A DNA stretch of 64,000 nt from Rhizobium sp. FY34 (GCF_005222845.1 NZ_STFZ01000006.1:62001-126000); one strand, 5' to 3'. Shown: positions 37,655-47,319, numbered from the stretch's first letter. The notes: a model not told the origin generated them from the sequence alone. Numbers and translations are program-made.

Positions 37655-38500
37655 ATGAGCTTTTTTGCCCAATATTCCCTGCTCGCACCCCTTTCGGCCA
37701 CGGTGCCCGAACTGGGTTGGCGTGGGCTCGCCCTGGATTTCGCCGTGCTGTTTGGTCTGACCGTTGCAGCCATTCTCATCGTTCTGGCGGCAGTCGGCGG
37801 CTTCTTCGAAGTCATGAACGCGCGGCATCCGGAACGACGTATCCAGAAACATCGCGTCAACCGGCGTAAATGGCAGGAACTGGCGCATGCGCCCGGTTCG
37901 GTCGCCATCATTGCACTCTGTTTTTCCGGTGGATTATTCGCGCAAGCCCAGGGGTGGACGATAGCGCCACTTGCGCTCTCCTGGTGGACGGGACCGCTGA
38001 TGCTTGGTCTCTCGGTGGTGCTGTATGATGCCTGGTTTTACTGGGTCCATCGTCTACTGCACTGGAAGCCATTCTATCGCTTCCACGCCCTCCACCACAA
38101 AAGCGTCGCGCCGACCGTGTGGACCAACCACCACGAAACGCTTGTCGAAGGCTTCCTCAATCAGGCCTTCTACCTTCTTATTCCGTTCATTCTGCCGATC
38201 CCCTGGCAGCTGCTTGTACTACAGAAGCTCTACGATCAGGTAAGTGGTATGCTGGGCCATGCGGGCTTCGAACACTTTGCCTCGCCGGCGGGCCGAACCC
38301 CCTTTCCATTCGCCTCTACGGTGTTTCACGACCAGCACCACGGGTACTTCAAGTACAACTATGGTCACACCTTTTCCTGGTGGGACCGTATGATGGGGAC
38401 CTTGCACCCACGCTATGATGCGACCTTGGAGAGTTTCGAGCCAAAGAAGCCCGATTCCAGCGCTACGGTCGAGCCAGGCAGCAAGCCGGACCAGACATGA
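37655..38500 (+). CDS. Sterol desaturase/fatty acid hydroxylase superfamily protein
   Basis: 281 aa, integral membrane di-iron enzyme. Hydrophobic segments near residues 25-50, 85-110 and 160-180. Histidine clusters of the superfamily are present: HRLLH, HALHH, HHETL and HDQHH. Members hydroxylate or desaturate lipids; bacterial examples act on fatty acids, carotenoids or ornithine lipids, and nothing here fixes the substrate. It lies between ndvB (153 bp upstream, same strand) and convergent ndvA. The N-terminus starts at ATG 37655. A hairpin overlapping its stop separates it from ndvA. Confidence 0.87.
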   Translation: MSFFAQYSLLAPLSATVPELGWRGLALDFAVLFGLTVAAILIVLAAVGGFFEVMNARHPERRIQKHRVNRRKWQELAHAPGSVAIIALCFSGGLFAQAQGWTIAPLALSWWTGPLMLGLSVVLYDAWFYWVHRLLHWKPFYRFHALHHKSVAPTVWTNHHETLVEGFLNQAFYLLIPFILPIPWQLLVLQKLYDQVSGMLGHAGFEHFASPAGRTPFPFASTVFHDQHHGYFKYNYGHTFSWWDRMMGTLHPRYDATLESFEPKKPDSSATVEPGSKPDQT

Positions 38501-38527
38501 AAATGGCGGGTCAGCCTCGCCATTTTA
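38500..38527. terminator. Bidirectional terminator between the desaturase gene and ndvA
   Basis: AAAATGGCG (38500-38508) pairs with CGCCATTTT (38518-38526) around a 9-nt loop; the A and T runs on both sides let it act in both directions. It sits at the desaturase stop and about 30 bp past the ndvA stop. Confidence 0.75.
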
Positions 38528-38558
38528 CTCCCGGTATCCAACCATCCGTCAATCAGGA

Positions 38559-40331
38559 TCAGGCTCGCTGGGGAACCACCTGCGGAATGGTCTTTGCATC
38601 ATCCGTCACAATGCCACTTGTCTTCAACAGCGCGGCGAAGCGGCCGCCGAGGGCATTCAGTTCATCATAGGTGCCCTGCTCGATGATCCGGCCATGGTCG
38701 AGGAAGATCACCACATCGGCGTCGCGGATAGTGGAGAGGCGGTGCGCGATGATGAAGGTCGTGCGGTTCTGGCGCAACCGGTCGATTGCTTCCTTGACCC
38801 GCTGTTCCGTCTCTACGTCCAGCGCGCTGGTGGCTTCGTCGAGCACCAGGATGGGGGCGTTCTTCAGGATCGCGCGGGCAATGGCGATACGCTGGCGCTC
38901 GCCACCCGACAGGCGGTTGCCGCGCTCGCCCACATGCGTGTCGTAACCGGCAAGCCGGCTTTCGATGAAATCGGTCGCGGCAGCGGCTTCAGCCGCTGCA
39001 ATCACTTCGGCATCGGTTGCGCCCTCGCGGCCAAGCCGGATGTTTTCAGTGATCGAGCGATTGAGAAGGCCCGCATCCTGGAAGACCGTGGCAATTGAGT
39101 GGCGCAGCGACTTGCGGGTAACGGTTGCGATATCCGTGCCATCGATCAGGATACTGCCCTGTTGCGGATCATAGACCCGCTGAAGCAGGTTGACGAGTGT
39201 CGTCTTGCCGGCACCTGTCGGCCCGACAATGGCAACGGTCTGGCCCGCTTTGGCAATGAATGAGACGTTTTTGACACCCTGCGTCGTGCTGGCAAAATCG
39301 AAGGAAATATCGCGGAACTCCACCTCGCCGCGCACCGCACCGAGTTCGCCGGCGCCGGCCGGTTCCTCGCGCTCCTTCACTGAATCTTCCAGACGGAAGA
39401 AATCCTCAAGCTTGGAACGCGCTTCGAAGATCTGCGTGGCGAACTGGCGCAACAGGTCAAGGCGGCCGATCAGCAAGTTGGCAAAGCCGATGAAGGCAAT
39501 CACATCACCGACGCGGATTTCGCCGGCGCGAACGAGAACGACGCCGATGATCAGGATGATCAGCATGGAGACGGTGGAGGCCATGCGGTTCAGCGCACTG
39601 GCCAGCGCCCACCAGTCGAGAACCGGATATTGTGCCGATAGAAGCTTTTCCGTGTAGCTTTTCAGCGCCTTGGTTTCCGCATCGATGCGATTGTAGCTAT
39701 GCAGCACGGTGACATTGCTGATGCTGTCGCTAACATGCGAGAAGACCGTGTGATAATGTCCTTCGACGGAGGCTTGGCCCTCCTTCGTGCGGTTCATCAC
39801 CATGCGGCCGATGAACCAGTAGAGAATGCTGAGCACGACGAGAACGCAGCTCAGTCGCCAATCCATCGAAAATGCCGTCGGCACCAGCAGGACCAGCGCC
39901 ACGATGGTGGCAAGATGCGTGCGCATGAATTCCAGCCAGAGGCCAAACAGTGTTTCGCTGGCCCGCAGCAGCGTATGCAGAGCATTCGATGTACCGCGCT
40001 GGTGGTGCCATGACAGCGGCATGGAAATAATGCGCCCGAAGGCTTCCGTCAGCAATGTTGCGCGCCGCCCATGTGCCAGCCGATCGGCTTCGCGCGCTAC
40101 AAGAACGTAAGCTATAGTGTTGAACACGCCGAAACCGCCCCACATCAGAAGGATGGGGGTCACCTCGCCATTGCCGGAAATCGCATCAATTATACGTCCG
40201 AACAGAATCGGTTCGGCAATCGTGATGACGGCAAGGACGATATTGGCGACGACCACCATGGATACGCGGATCTTGCTCGATCCGAGATATTGTAGCGCCC
40301 GCGCATAGACCTGAAACAAGCTCAACGACAT
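38559..40331 (-). CDS. ndvA: Cyclic beta-1,2-glucan ABC exporter
   Basis: 590 aa half-transporter (NdvA/ChvA) that exports the NdvB product to the periplasm; type I ABC exporter with the membrane domain first. About six membrane segments in residues 20-310 (e.g. IVALVLLVPTAF; STVSMLIILIIGVVLV). The ATPase domain has Walker A GPTGAGKTT with K376, signature LSGGERQRIAIARAIL, Walker B ILVLDEATSAL and the H-loop IIAHRLS. Assignment to NdvA rather than another MsbA-like exporter rests on proximity to ndvB and the family sequence. Transcribed convergently to ndvB, so the two are separately promoted. Confidence 0.95.
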   Translation of the reverse strand: MSLSLFQVYARALQYLGSSKIRVSMVVVANIVLAVITIAEPILFGRIIDAISGNGEVTPILLMWGGFGVFNTIAYVLVAREADRLAHGRRATLLTEAFGRIISMPLSWHHQRGTSNALHTLLRASETLFGLWLEFMRTHLATIVALVLLVPTAFSMDWRLSCVLVVLSILYWFIGRMVMNRTKEGQASVEGHYHTVFSHVSDSISNVTVLHSYNRIDAETKALKSYTEKLLSAQYPVLDWWALASALNRMASTVSMLIILIIGVVLVRAGEIRVGDVIAFIGFANLLIGRLDLLRQFATQIFEARSKLEDFFRLEDSVKEREEPAGAGELGAVRGEVEFRDISFDFASTTQGVKNVSFIAKAGQTVAIVGPTGAGKTTLVNLLQRVYDPQQGSILIDGTDIATVTRKSLRHSIATVFQDAGLLNRSITENIRLGREGATDAEVIAAAEAAAATDFIESRLAGYDTHVGERGNRLSGGERQRIAIARAILKNAPILVLDEATSALDVETEQRVKEAIDRLRQNRTTFIIAHRLSTIRDADVVIFLDHGRIIEQGTYDELNALGGRFAALLKTSGIVTDDAKTIPQVVPQRA

Positions 40332-40737
40332 TACCTCGAGATTTGATCAATCGCGCATCTCTAGCGGATCTGACCTGTATGTAGCGTGAACGCGTGGCAC
40401 ACGCCTGCGCGCTGGGTGCGTCATAGCGGTGATCGAGACGATTGGCCATCTTTCACGGTGGAATGCGGAAGATCAATGATTGGAATGGCTTGCTGTTGCA
40501 TCAAGGACGTGTTGCGCGTGCCCGAGGCGTTGGGGAATGACAGACCGCATAACATTGGACACAACGCCGAGGAGACTAGAAGCCGCTTGCAATCTCTGCG
40601 AGAATAGAGCCCACTATGAAATGTCGCCATGTGTCTTCAGTCAATGCTAACCAAGCATGGGGGAAGGTGTGGCGTATTCAGTGAAGACGATGGTTTCAAC
40701 GATGAACGGCCACACCTCTTAGTGGCAGGGGGTATGA
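40332..40737. other. 406-bp divergent region between ndvA and the expR-like gene
   Basis: No gene is supported here: the small open frames lack ribosome sites and family features. CGAGGT just before the ndvA ATG can serve as its ribosome-binding site. I find no clear lux-box palindrome or strong rhizobial promoter, though both genes must start transcription in this stretch. Confidence 0.4.
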
Positions 40738-41478
40738 GTGAACATTCACTCTATTCTGCAGCTCTTGGTATTAGTCAACGAGACGAAGACGCAGGCAGAA
40801 CTAACCACGGAATTAGATGCGCTTATTTCAGGATACGGCTTCGCTTATTATGGTCTCTGGTTTTACCAACGCGCCAATTCGGAACCCAATAACCTGATGC
40901 TGGCAGGGCGTTGGCCCGAGGGTTGGCGCAAGCTCTATCTTTCCAAGAAATACGGAATGATTGACCCGGTGCGTCGCATGTTGACCATTGCCCAGCGGCC
41001 GTTCCGCTGGCGCGATGCTATACACAGCTATCGGGATGACCCTTATCGCAAGCGCGTGCTGCGGCTTCTTCAGGATGCCGCCAAGCATGATCTGTTTGAT
41101 GGCTATGCTTTCCCAATCCATGGCAGGACGGGCCTGATCGGTCAGTTCAGTATTGGTGGTTTTCCTGTCGATCTATCCCCGGTGGAACTGGCTTTGTTCG
41201 AGGCTGCTGGCCGAAAGAGCTTCTGGCGTCTGCTGGAGCTGCGTGGAGATGCAGCTGAGCTGGAGAAGCAGGTGGTGATCGACACGGAACTGACGCGCCG
41301 CCAGATGGAGGTTCTGACCTTGCTGGCCGATGGCATGACATCCAATGAGATTGCCAAGAAGCTACAGATCTCAAGCCATACGGTGGATTGGTACATCAAT
41401 ATCATTCAGGAAAAGTTCAACGCCAAGAACCGGCAGCATGTGATTGCCACAGCTTTCCGCGTCGGATTGGTTACCTGA
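40738..41478 (+). CDS. expR: LuxR-type AHL-responsive regulator, ExpR-like
   Basis: 246 aa from a GTG at 40738 preceded by CAGGGGG. Two domains. The N-terminal autoinducer-binding domain keeps the six AHL-contact positions of the LuxR/TraR family: W63, Y67, D76, P77, W91 and G122. The C-terminal LuxR helix-turn-helix is about residues 182-246 (LTRRQMEVLTLLADGMTSNE, then SSHTVDWYI). In Sinorhizobium meliloti the orphan regulator expR, which controls exopolysaccharide and motility in response to long-chain AHLs, lies between ndvA and pyc. The same gene order here supports orthology. No luxI-type synthase is in the window. ExpR by synteny is likely, not proven. Confidence 0.75.
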   Translation: MNIHSILQLLVLVNETKTQAELTTELDALISGYGFAYYGLWFYQRANSEPNNLMLAGRWPEGWRKLYLSKKYGMIDPVRRMLTIAQRPFRWRDAIHSYRDDPYRKRVLRLLQDAAKHDLFDGYAFPIHGRTGLIGQFSIGGFPVDLSPVELALFEAAGRKSFWRLLELRGDAAELEKQVVIDTELTRRQMEVLTLLADGMTSNEIAKKLQISSHTVDWYINIIQEKFNAKNRQHVIATAFRVGLVT

Positions 41479-41595
41479 CATTTTGCTGACATAAATCGAC
41501 CGGCGGACAACACGGGAAATTGAACTTCCCAGAAAAGCCGCTAAGGTCTCTCTTCGCGGATGCAGCATTATCCGTAAATGTGAGGGGAGACTGTC

Positions 41596-44500
41596 TTGAA
41601 GATATCGAAAATCCTTGTCGCCAATCGTTCGGAAATTGCTATCCGCGTGTTTCGCGCTGCCAATGAACTTGGCATCAAGACCGTCGCAATCTGGGCCGAG
41701 GAAGACAAGCTCTCGCTGCATCGGTTCAAGGCTGATGAGAGCTATCAGGTCGGGCGCGGCCCGCATCTGGCGCGCGATCTGGGTCCCATCGAAAGCTATC
41801 TGTCCATTCCCGAGGTGATCCGCGTCGCAAAGCTCTCCGGCGCCGATGCCATTCATCCGGGCTACGGACTCCTGTCGGAAAGTCCCGAATTCGTCGAGGC
41901 CTGCAACGATGCAGGTATCATTTTCATCGGGCCGCGGCCCGATACCATGCGCCAGCTGGGTAACAAGGTCGCCGCCCGCGATCTGGCAATCTCCGTCGGC
42001 GTGCCGGTCGTGCCGGCAACGCTGCCGCTGCCGGACGATATGGCGGAAGTGGCGCGGATGGCCGAAGAGGTTGGCTATCCGGTGATGCTGAAGGCCTCCT
42101 GGGGCGGCGGCGGGCGCGGCATGCGCGCCATCCGCGATCCCAAGGATCTCGCAAAGGAAGTGGTGGAGGCCAAGCGCGAGGCCATGGCCGCGTTTGGCAA
42201 GGATGAGGTCTATCTCGAAAAGCTGGTGGAACGTGCCCGCCATGTGGAAAGCCAGGTTCTTGGCGATACGCATGGCAATGTCGTGCATCTCTTCGAGCGT
42301 GACTGCTCTATCCAGCGCCGCAACCAGAAGGTCGTGGAGCGCGCTCCGGCCCCCTATCTTTCGCAGGCGCAGCGCGATGAACTCGCCGGCTATTCGCTAA
42401 AGATTGCCGCTGCCACCAACTATGTCGGTGCCGGCACGGTCGAATATCTGATGGATGCCGATACCGGCAAATTCTACTTTATCGAAGTCAATCCGCGTAT
42501 CCAGGTGGAGCATACGGTCACCGAAGTCGTCACCGGCATCGATATCGTCAAGGCACAGATCCATATTCTCGAAGGCTTTGCCATTGGCACGCCGGAATCG
42601 GGCGTGCCGGCTCAAGCCGATATCCGCCTTAACGGTCATGCGTTGCAGTGCCGCATCACGACGGAAGATCCCGAGCAGAATTTCATCCCCGATTACGGTC
42701 GCATCACCGCCTACCGTTCGGCGGCAGGCTTTGGCATCCGTCTGGATGGCGGTACGGCCTATACGGGCGCCATCATCACCCGTTACTATGATCCGCTGCT
42801 GGTCAAGGTGACAGCCTCGGGCGGTACGCCGCAGGAAGCCATCAGCCGCATGGACCGGGCGCTGCGTGAATTCCGTATCCGCGGCGTGGCAACCAACCTG
42901 ACATTCCTCGAAGCGATTATCGGCCATCCGAGCTTCCGCGACAATTCCTATACGACGCGCTTTATCGATACGACGCCGGAACTGTTCCAGCAGGTCAAGC
43001 GCCAGGACCGTGCGACGAAACTGCTGACCTATCTTGCCGACGTGACGGTGAACGGTCATCCCGAAACCAAGGGAAGGCCAAAGCCCTCCGACAAGGCTGC
43101 AAAGCCGATCGTGCCCTATATCGAGGCTGATGTGCCGGCAGGTACCAAGCAGAAGCTAGACGAACTGGGACCGAAGGGCTTTTCCGAATGGATGCGCAAC
43201 GAGACGCGCGTGCTGATGACCGATACGACCATGCGCGATGGCCATCAGTCGCTACTCGCCACCCGCATGCGCACCTATGATATTGCTCGCATTGCGCCGA
43301 TCTATGCGCGGGCGCTGCCCAATCTCTTCTCGCTCGAATGCTGGGGTGGTGCCACTTTCGACGTGTCCATGCGTTTCCTCACCGAAGATCCATGGGAGCG
43401 GCTGGCGCTGGTGCGCGAAGGCGCGCCGAACCTTCTGCTGCAGATGCTGCTGCGTGGCGCAAATGGCGTCGGCTACACCAACTATCCGGACAATGTCGTC
43501 AAATATTTCGTCCGTCAGGCGGCCAAAGGCGGCATCGATCTGTTCCGCGTCTTCGACTGCCTGAATTGGGTGGAAAACATGCGTGTTTCCATGGATGCCA
43601 TCCAGGAGGAGAACAGGCTCTGCGAGGCGGTCATCTGCTATACCGGCGACATGCTGAACAGCGCGCGGCCGAAATATGATCTGAAATATTACACCAACCT
43701 GGCACAGGAACTGGAAAAGGCCGGCGCGCATATCATTGCCGTCAAGGACATGGCGGGGCTTTTGAAGCCGGCGGCGGCGCGCGTGCTGTTCAAGGCATTG
43801 CGGGAAGAAACCGGCCTGCCGATCCATTTCCATACGCATGATACATCCGGCATTTCGGCGGCAACCGTGTTGGCCGCTATCGATGCCGGCGTCGATGCGG
43901 TCGATGCGGCCATGGACGCCTTTTCCGGCAATACTTCGCAGCCCTGCCTGGGTTCGATCGTTGAGGCACTTTCCGGCACCGAGCGCGATTCGGGCCTTGA
44001 TCCGGAATGGATCCGCCGCATCTCGTTTTACTGGGAGGCGGTGCGCAACCAGTATGCGGCCTTCGAAAGCGATCTCAAGGGGCCGGCCTCGGAAGTCTAT
44101 CTGCATGAAATGCCGGGCGGCCAGTTCACCAATCTCAAGGAGCAGGCCCGCTCGCTTGGACTCGACAGCCGCTGGCACGAGGTGGCGCAGACCTATGCGG
44201 ACGTGAACCAGATGTTCGGCGATATCGTCAAGGTCACGCCGTCCTCCAAGGTCGTCGGCGACATGGCGCTGATGATGGTGAGCCAGGACCTGACGGTTGA
44301 GGATGTCGAAAATCCCGAGCGCGACATTGCCTTTCCGGATTCCGTTGTCTCCATGCTGAAGGGCGATCTGGGCCAGCCGCCCGGCGGATGGCCGCAGGCC
44401 TTGCAGAAGAAGGCGCTGAAGGGCGACAAGCCCTATACGGAACGTCCCGGCTCGCTGCTGGTTGATGCCGATCTCGATGCCGAGCGCAAGGTGATCGAGG

Positions 44501-45057
44501 GCAAGCTCGAGCGTGCCGTGGATGATTTCGAATTTGCCTCCTACCTGATGTATCCCAAGGTCTTCACAGATTTTGCGCTGGCTTCCGATACCTATGGACC
44601 GGTTTCTGTTCTGCCGACGCCGGCCTACTTCTACGGCATGGCCGATGGCGAGGAACTGTTTGCCGATATCGAGAAGGGCAAGACGCTGGTGATCGTCAAT
44701 CAGGCGGCGAGCGCTGCGGATGCGCAGGGACTCGTCACGATGTTCTTCGAGCTGAATGGCCAGCCGCGCCGCATCAAAGTGCCGGACCGGGCACAAGGCG
44801 CGACAGGGGCAGTCGCACGCCGCAAGGCGGAGATTGGCAATGCGACGCATCTGGGCGCGCCGATGCCCGGTGTCATTTCCCGCGTCTTCGTTTCCACTGG
44901 CCAGAAGGTGAAGGCCGGCGATGTGCTGCTCTCCATCGAAGCGATGAAGATGGAAACGGCGCTCCATGCCGAAAAGGATGGCACGCTTGCCGAAGTGCTC
45001 GTCAAGCCGGGCGATCAGATCGACGCCAAGGACCTGCTGATCGTCTACGAAGGCTGA
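41596..45057 (+). CDS. pyc: Pyruvate carboxylase
   Basis: 1153 aa, starting with TTG at 41596 after GAGGGGAG (6-nt spacing); the protein begins KISKILVANRSEIAIRVFRA, which is where the family begins, so the rare start is credible. Carboxylates pyruvate to oxaloacetate (anaplerosis). Domains in order: biotin carboxylase with ATP-grasp (to about residue 460; KASWGGGGRGMRAI), carboxyltransferase (about 540-840; TTMRDGHQSLLATRMRTYD), the PYC allosteric/conserved region, and the biotinyl domain with biotinylated K1118 in EAMKMET. Monocistronic by spacing. Confidence 0.97.
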   Translation: MKISKILVANRSEIAIRVFRAANELGIKTVAIWAEEDKLSLHRFKADESYQVGRGPHLARDLGPIESYLSIPEVIRVAKLSGADAIHPGYGLLSESPEFVEACNDAGIIFIGPRPDTMRQLGNKVAARDLAISVGVPVVPATLPLPDDMAEVARMAEEVGYPVMLKASWGGGGRGMRAIRDPKDLAKEVVEAKREAMAAFGKDEVYLEKLVERARHVESQVLGDTHGNVVHLFERDCSIQRRNQKVVERAPAPYLSQAQRDELAGYSLKIAAATNYVGAGTVEYLMDADTGKFYFIEVNPRIQVEHTVTEVVTGIDIVKAQIHILEGFAIGTPESGVPAQADIRLNGHALQCRITTEDPEQNFIPDYGRITAYRSAAGFGIRLDGGTAYTGAIITRYYDPLLVKVTASGGTPQEAISRMDRALREFRIRGVATNLTFLEAIIGHPSFRDNSYTTRFIDTTPELFQQVKRQDRATKLLTYLADVTVNGHPETKGRPKPSDKAAKPIVPYIEADVPAGTKQKLDELGPKGFSEWMRNETRVLMTDTTMRDGHQSLLATRMRTYDIARIAPIYARALPNLFSLECWGGATFDVSMRFLTEDPWERLALVREGAPNLLLQMLLRGANGVGYTNYPDNVVKYFVRQAAKGGIDLFRVFDCLNWVENMRVSMDAIQEENRLCEAVICYTGDMLNSARPKYDLKYYTNLAQELEKAGAHIIAVKDMAGLLKPAAARVLFKALREETGLPIHFHTHDTSGISAATVLAAIDAGVDAVDAAMDAFSGNTSQPCLGSIVEALSGTERDSGLDPEWIRRISFYWEAVRNQYAAFESDLKGPASEVYLHEMPGGQFTNLKEQARSLGLDSRWHEVAQTYADVNQMFGDIVKVTPSSKVVGDMALMMVSQDLTVEDVENPERDIAFPDSVVSMLKGDLGQPPGGWPQALQKKALKGDKPYTERPGSLLVDADLDAERKVIEGKLERAVDDFEFASYLMYPKVFTDFALASDTYGPVSVLPTPAYFYGMADGEELFADIEKGKTLVIVNQAASAADAQGLVTMFFELNGQPRRIKVPDRAQGATGAVARRKAEIGNATHLGAPMPGVISRVFVSTGQKVKAGDVLLSIEAMKMETALHAEKDGTLAEVLVKPGDQIDAKDLLIVYEG

Positions 45058-45201
45058 AAATTGATCTGGATGGCCGCGGGCGGATTTTTGACCGTCCGGG
45101 GCCATTTTCAATTCCAAACGGGTGCGCCTCCCGTACCCGTTGACCCCGCCCGGATATTTCCTGAGGGTGGCGCTGTCATTTCCTCAATCCTACCCTGCAT
45201 C

Positions 45202-45213
45202 GCCCGCGCGGGC
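45202..45213. promoter_or_regulatory. 12-bp palindrome upstream of the DeoR-family gene
   Basis: GCCCGCGCGGGC is a perfect palindrome 111 bp before the DeoR start. It is GC-only and could occur by chance in this genome; a possible operator for autoregulation. Confidence 0.25.
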
Positions 45214-45323
45214 CGCCGCCTATGCAACGATCACGTGTTGTGACGGGTGCCGGGTTCTTAGTGTCTTGCGCGCACGGTGGTGCACGTTTATCCGTGTTTG
45301 TGCGTTATTTAGGATGGATGTGC

Positions 45324-46133
45324 ATGACGGATTTGATGGTGCAGGAAAGGCAGGCCGAAATCTTGCGGCGTCTGAAACAGGACGGGCGGGTACTGGCGGC
45401 GTCTCTGGCGGCGGAATTTCGCATTTCCGAAGACACGATTCGTCGTGACCTGCGGGACATGGCCAATGCCGGTCTGTGCGAACGCGTCTATGGCGGCGCC
45501 CTGCCGGTCTCACGCGGCGTCACGACGCTTTCCCAGCGCATGGGTGTGGCTTCAGAGCGAAAGAAGGCCTTGGCTGAAACGGCTAGCACGCTCATCCCAC
45601 AGCGCTCCACCGTGTATTTCGACGCAGGAAGCACCAATCTTGCAATCGCAGAGACGTTGCACGAAGACCGTGTGGTGACGGCGATAACCAATTCCCCTGC
45701 CATTTCGCTCGTGCTCGCCGAAAAGCCGTTGGTGGAGGTGATCCTGATCGGCGGTATCCTGGATCGCATTGTTGGTGGTGTCGTTGGCGCGCGGGCGATC
45801 GAGGCCATGTCCGTTATCCGGCCGGACATCTGCTTCGTCGGGACCTGCGGCATTGATGCCGAGGGCGGCCTCTCGGCCTTCCGCCTGGAGGATGCCGCCT
45901 TCAAGCGATTTGTCTGTGGTCGCAGCCGCAAGGTCATCGTCGCAGCCACGCGCGAAAAATTTGATGCAGCAGCACCCTATGCGGTGGCCGCTGCTGGCCA
46001 ATATCACTGCCTCGTCACCGAATCAGGTGTTGACCCGGATCGGTTCGTGCCGCTGCGGGAGGCGGGGTGCGAGATCATCGAGGCCGGACTGTCAGAGGGT
46101 CGAAAGACCGGGAGAGACCAGAACAATGACTGA
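45324..46133 (+). CDS. DeoR-family transcriptional regulator
   Basis: 269 aa from ATG 45324 (ATG 45318 is also possible; AGGATG lies just upstream). N-terminal DeoR winged helix (QERQAEILRRLKQDGRVLAA, then SEDTIRRDLRDMANAGLCER) and C-terminal sugar-phosphate sensor (DeoRC) domain with DAGSTNLAIAE and the VGTCGIDAEGGLS effector loop. Members usually repress neighbouring carbohydrate genes. The 3' end overlaps the MFS transporter start by 8 bp, so it probably controls that transporter. The inducer is unknown. Confidence 0.9.
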   Translation: MTDLMVQERQAEILRRLKQDGRVLAASLAAEFRISEDTIRRDLRDMANAGLCERVYGGALPVSRGVTTLSQRMGVASERKKALAETASTLIPQRSTVYFDAGSTNLAIAETLHEDRVVTAITNSPAISLVLAEKPLVEVILIGGILDRIVGGVVGARAIEAMSVIRPDICFVGTCGIDAEGGLSAFRLEDAAFKRFVCGRSRKVIVAATREKFDAAAPYAVAAAGQYHCLVTESGVDPDRFVPLREAGCEIIEAGLSEGRKTGRDQNND

Positions 46134-47319
46134 AAATACTGTCGAGACGGGTGCTTTTGACCGCGCGCCCATCGTCACACGCGAGCGTGCGGCCGTGGCT
46201 CTGATGTTCCTGATGAACGGCTTCATGGTCGGAGCCTGGGCCCCGAAGATCCCGGAATTTGCAGGCCGGCTTGGGCTTGGCGAGGGTGCGCTCGGCCTGA
46301 TGATCCTGGTCTTCGGGCTGGGCTCCATCGTCATGATGCCGCTGGCCGGCATGCAGATTGCCCGCTTTGGTTCAACCTGGGTTACTCGTATTGCGGCTGT
46401 TCTTGGCCTGCCGACGCTGATTCTCCTGAGCCTTGTCAGCACTGTTTTTACCGGGGCGCTCGCAATCTTTCTCTTCGGTGGGCTTATCGGTGCCATGGAC
46501 GTGGCGATGAATGCCAATGCGGTGGCGACCGAAAAGCACATGCGTCGCTCCATCATGTCCTCCTGCCATGCCTTCTGGAGCCTGGGGGGACTTATCGGTT
46601 CAGCAAGCGGCGGCTATCTGATCGCCACGTTTGGCGTCGTGGGGCATTCGCTGCTTGTTACCGGATTTGCTGTCCTTCTGGTGGCCATCGCCTGGCCGAT
46701 GCTGCTCATCGACACGCCGCATCCTGAAGACGCAAGGCAGAAACTCCGGCTGCCTCGCTCCCCGCTTCCCTGGCTGATCGGCTTTGTGGCGCTGTTTTCG
46801 ATGGTTCCGGAGGGTGCTATAATAGATTGGGGCGCGCTCTATCTGCGCAAAGAACTGGGTGCCTCGGTGGAACTGTCGGGCCTTGCCTTCGGCGCTTTTT
46901 CGTTCACCATGGCGATCATGCGCTTTGCCGGCGATCTGGTGCGAGACAGGTTCGGCGCGGTCAATACGCTGCGGTTCTGCACGCTTGCCTCCATCATCGG
47001 CCTTGTGACGGCAGGCTTTGCCAGCGGACCCGCCATGGCCATCATCGGCTTTGCCATTGCCGGTATCGGCATTTCCAACATGGTGCCGATTGCCTTTTCG
47101 GCCGCCGGCAATCTGCCGGGCATGGCGCAGGGCATCGGCCTGTCGGTGGTCACCACTATGGGCTATTCCGGCATTCTGGTCGCCCCATCGCTGATCGGTT
47201 TCATTGCCGAACATATGAGCCTTGCAGCCATCTTTGCCGGTCTGGCGCTCCTGCATCTGGTGGTCCTGGGTCTCTCCGGTCTTGCCCGCCATGCGGATCG
47301 TCCAGCCCCTGCGTCCTAA
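46126..47319 (+). CDS. MFS transporter, YbjJ-like
   Basis: 397 aa from ATG 46126. Twelve hydrophobic segments; N-terminal MFLMNGFMVGAWAPKIPEFA and the repeated pattern of Gly-rich helices are typical of YbjJ-like members of the major facilitator superfamily (LALGSI-type motif here as FGLGSIVMMPLAGM; AMDVAMNANAVATEK). C-terminal AGIGISNMVPIAFSAAGN is also characteristic of that subgroup. The substrate is unknown, possibly a sugar or sugar derivative given the DeoR-type regulator it overlaps by 8 bp. Ends 81 bp before ispG. Confidence 0.87.
   Translation: MTENTVETGAFDRAPIVTRERAAVALMFLMNGFMVGAWAPKIPEFAGRLGLGEGALGLMILVFGLGSIVMMPLAGMQIARFGSTWVTRIAAVLGLPTLILLSLVSTVFTGALAIFLFGGLIGAMDVAMNANAVATEKHMRRSIMSSCHAFWSLGGLIGSASGGYLIATFGVVGHSLLVTGFAVLLVAIAWPMLLIDTPHPEDARQKLRLPRSPLPWLIGFVALFSMVPEGAIIDWGALYLRKELGASVELSGLAFGAFSFTMAIMRFAGDLVRDRFGAVNTLRFCTLASIIGLVTAGFASGPAMAIIGFAIAGIGISNMVPIAFSAAGNLPGMAQGIGLSVVTTMGYSGILVAPSLIGFIAEHMSLAAIFAGLALLHLVVLGLSGLARHADRPAPAS

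Noticed and set aside
43252..45117. 621-residue minus-strand frame opposite pyc
   Set aside because: Antisense shadow of the pyruvate carboxylase reading frame.
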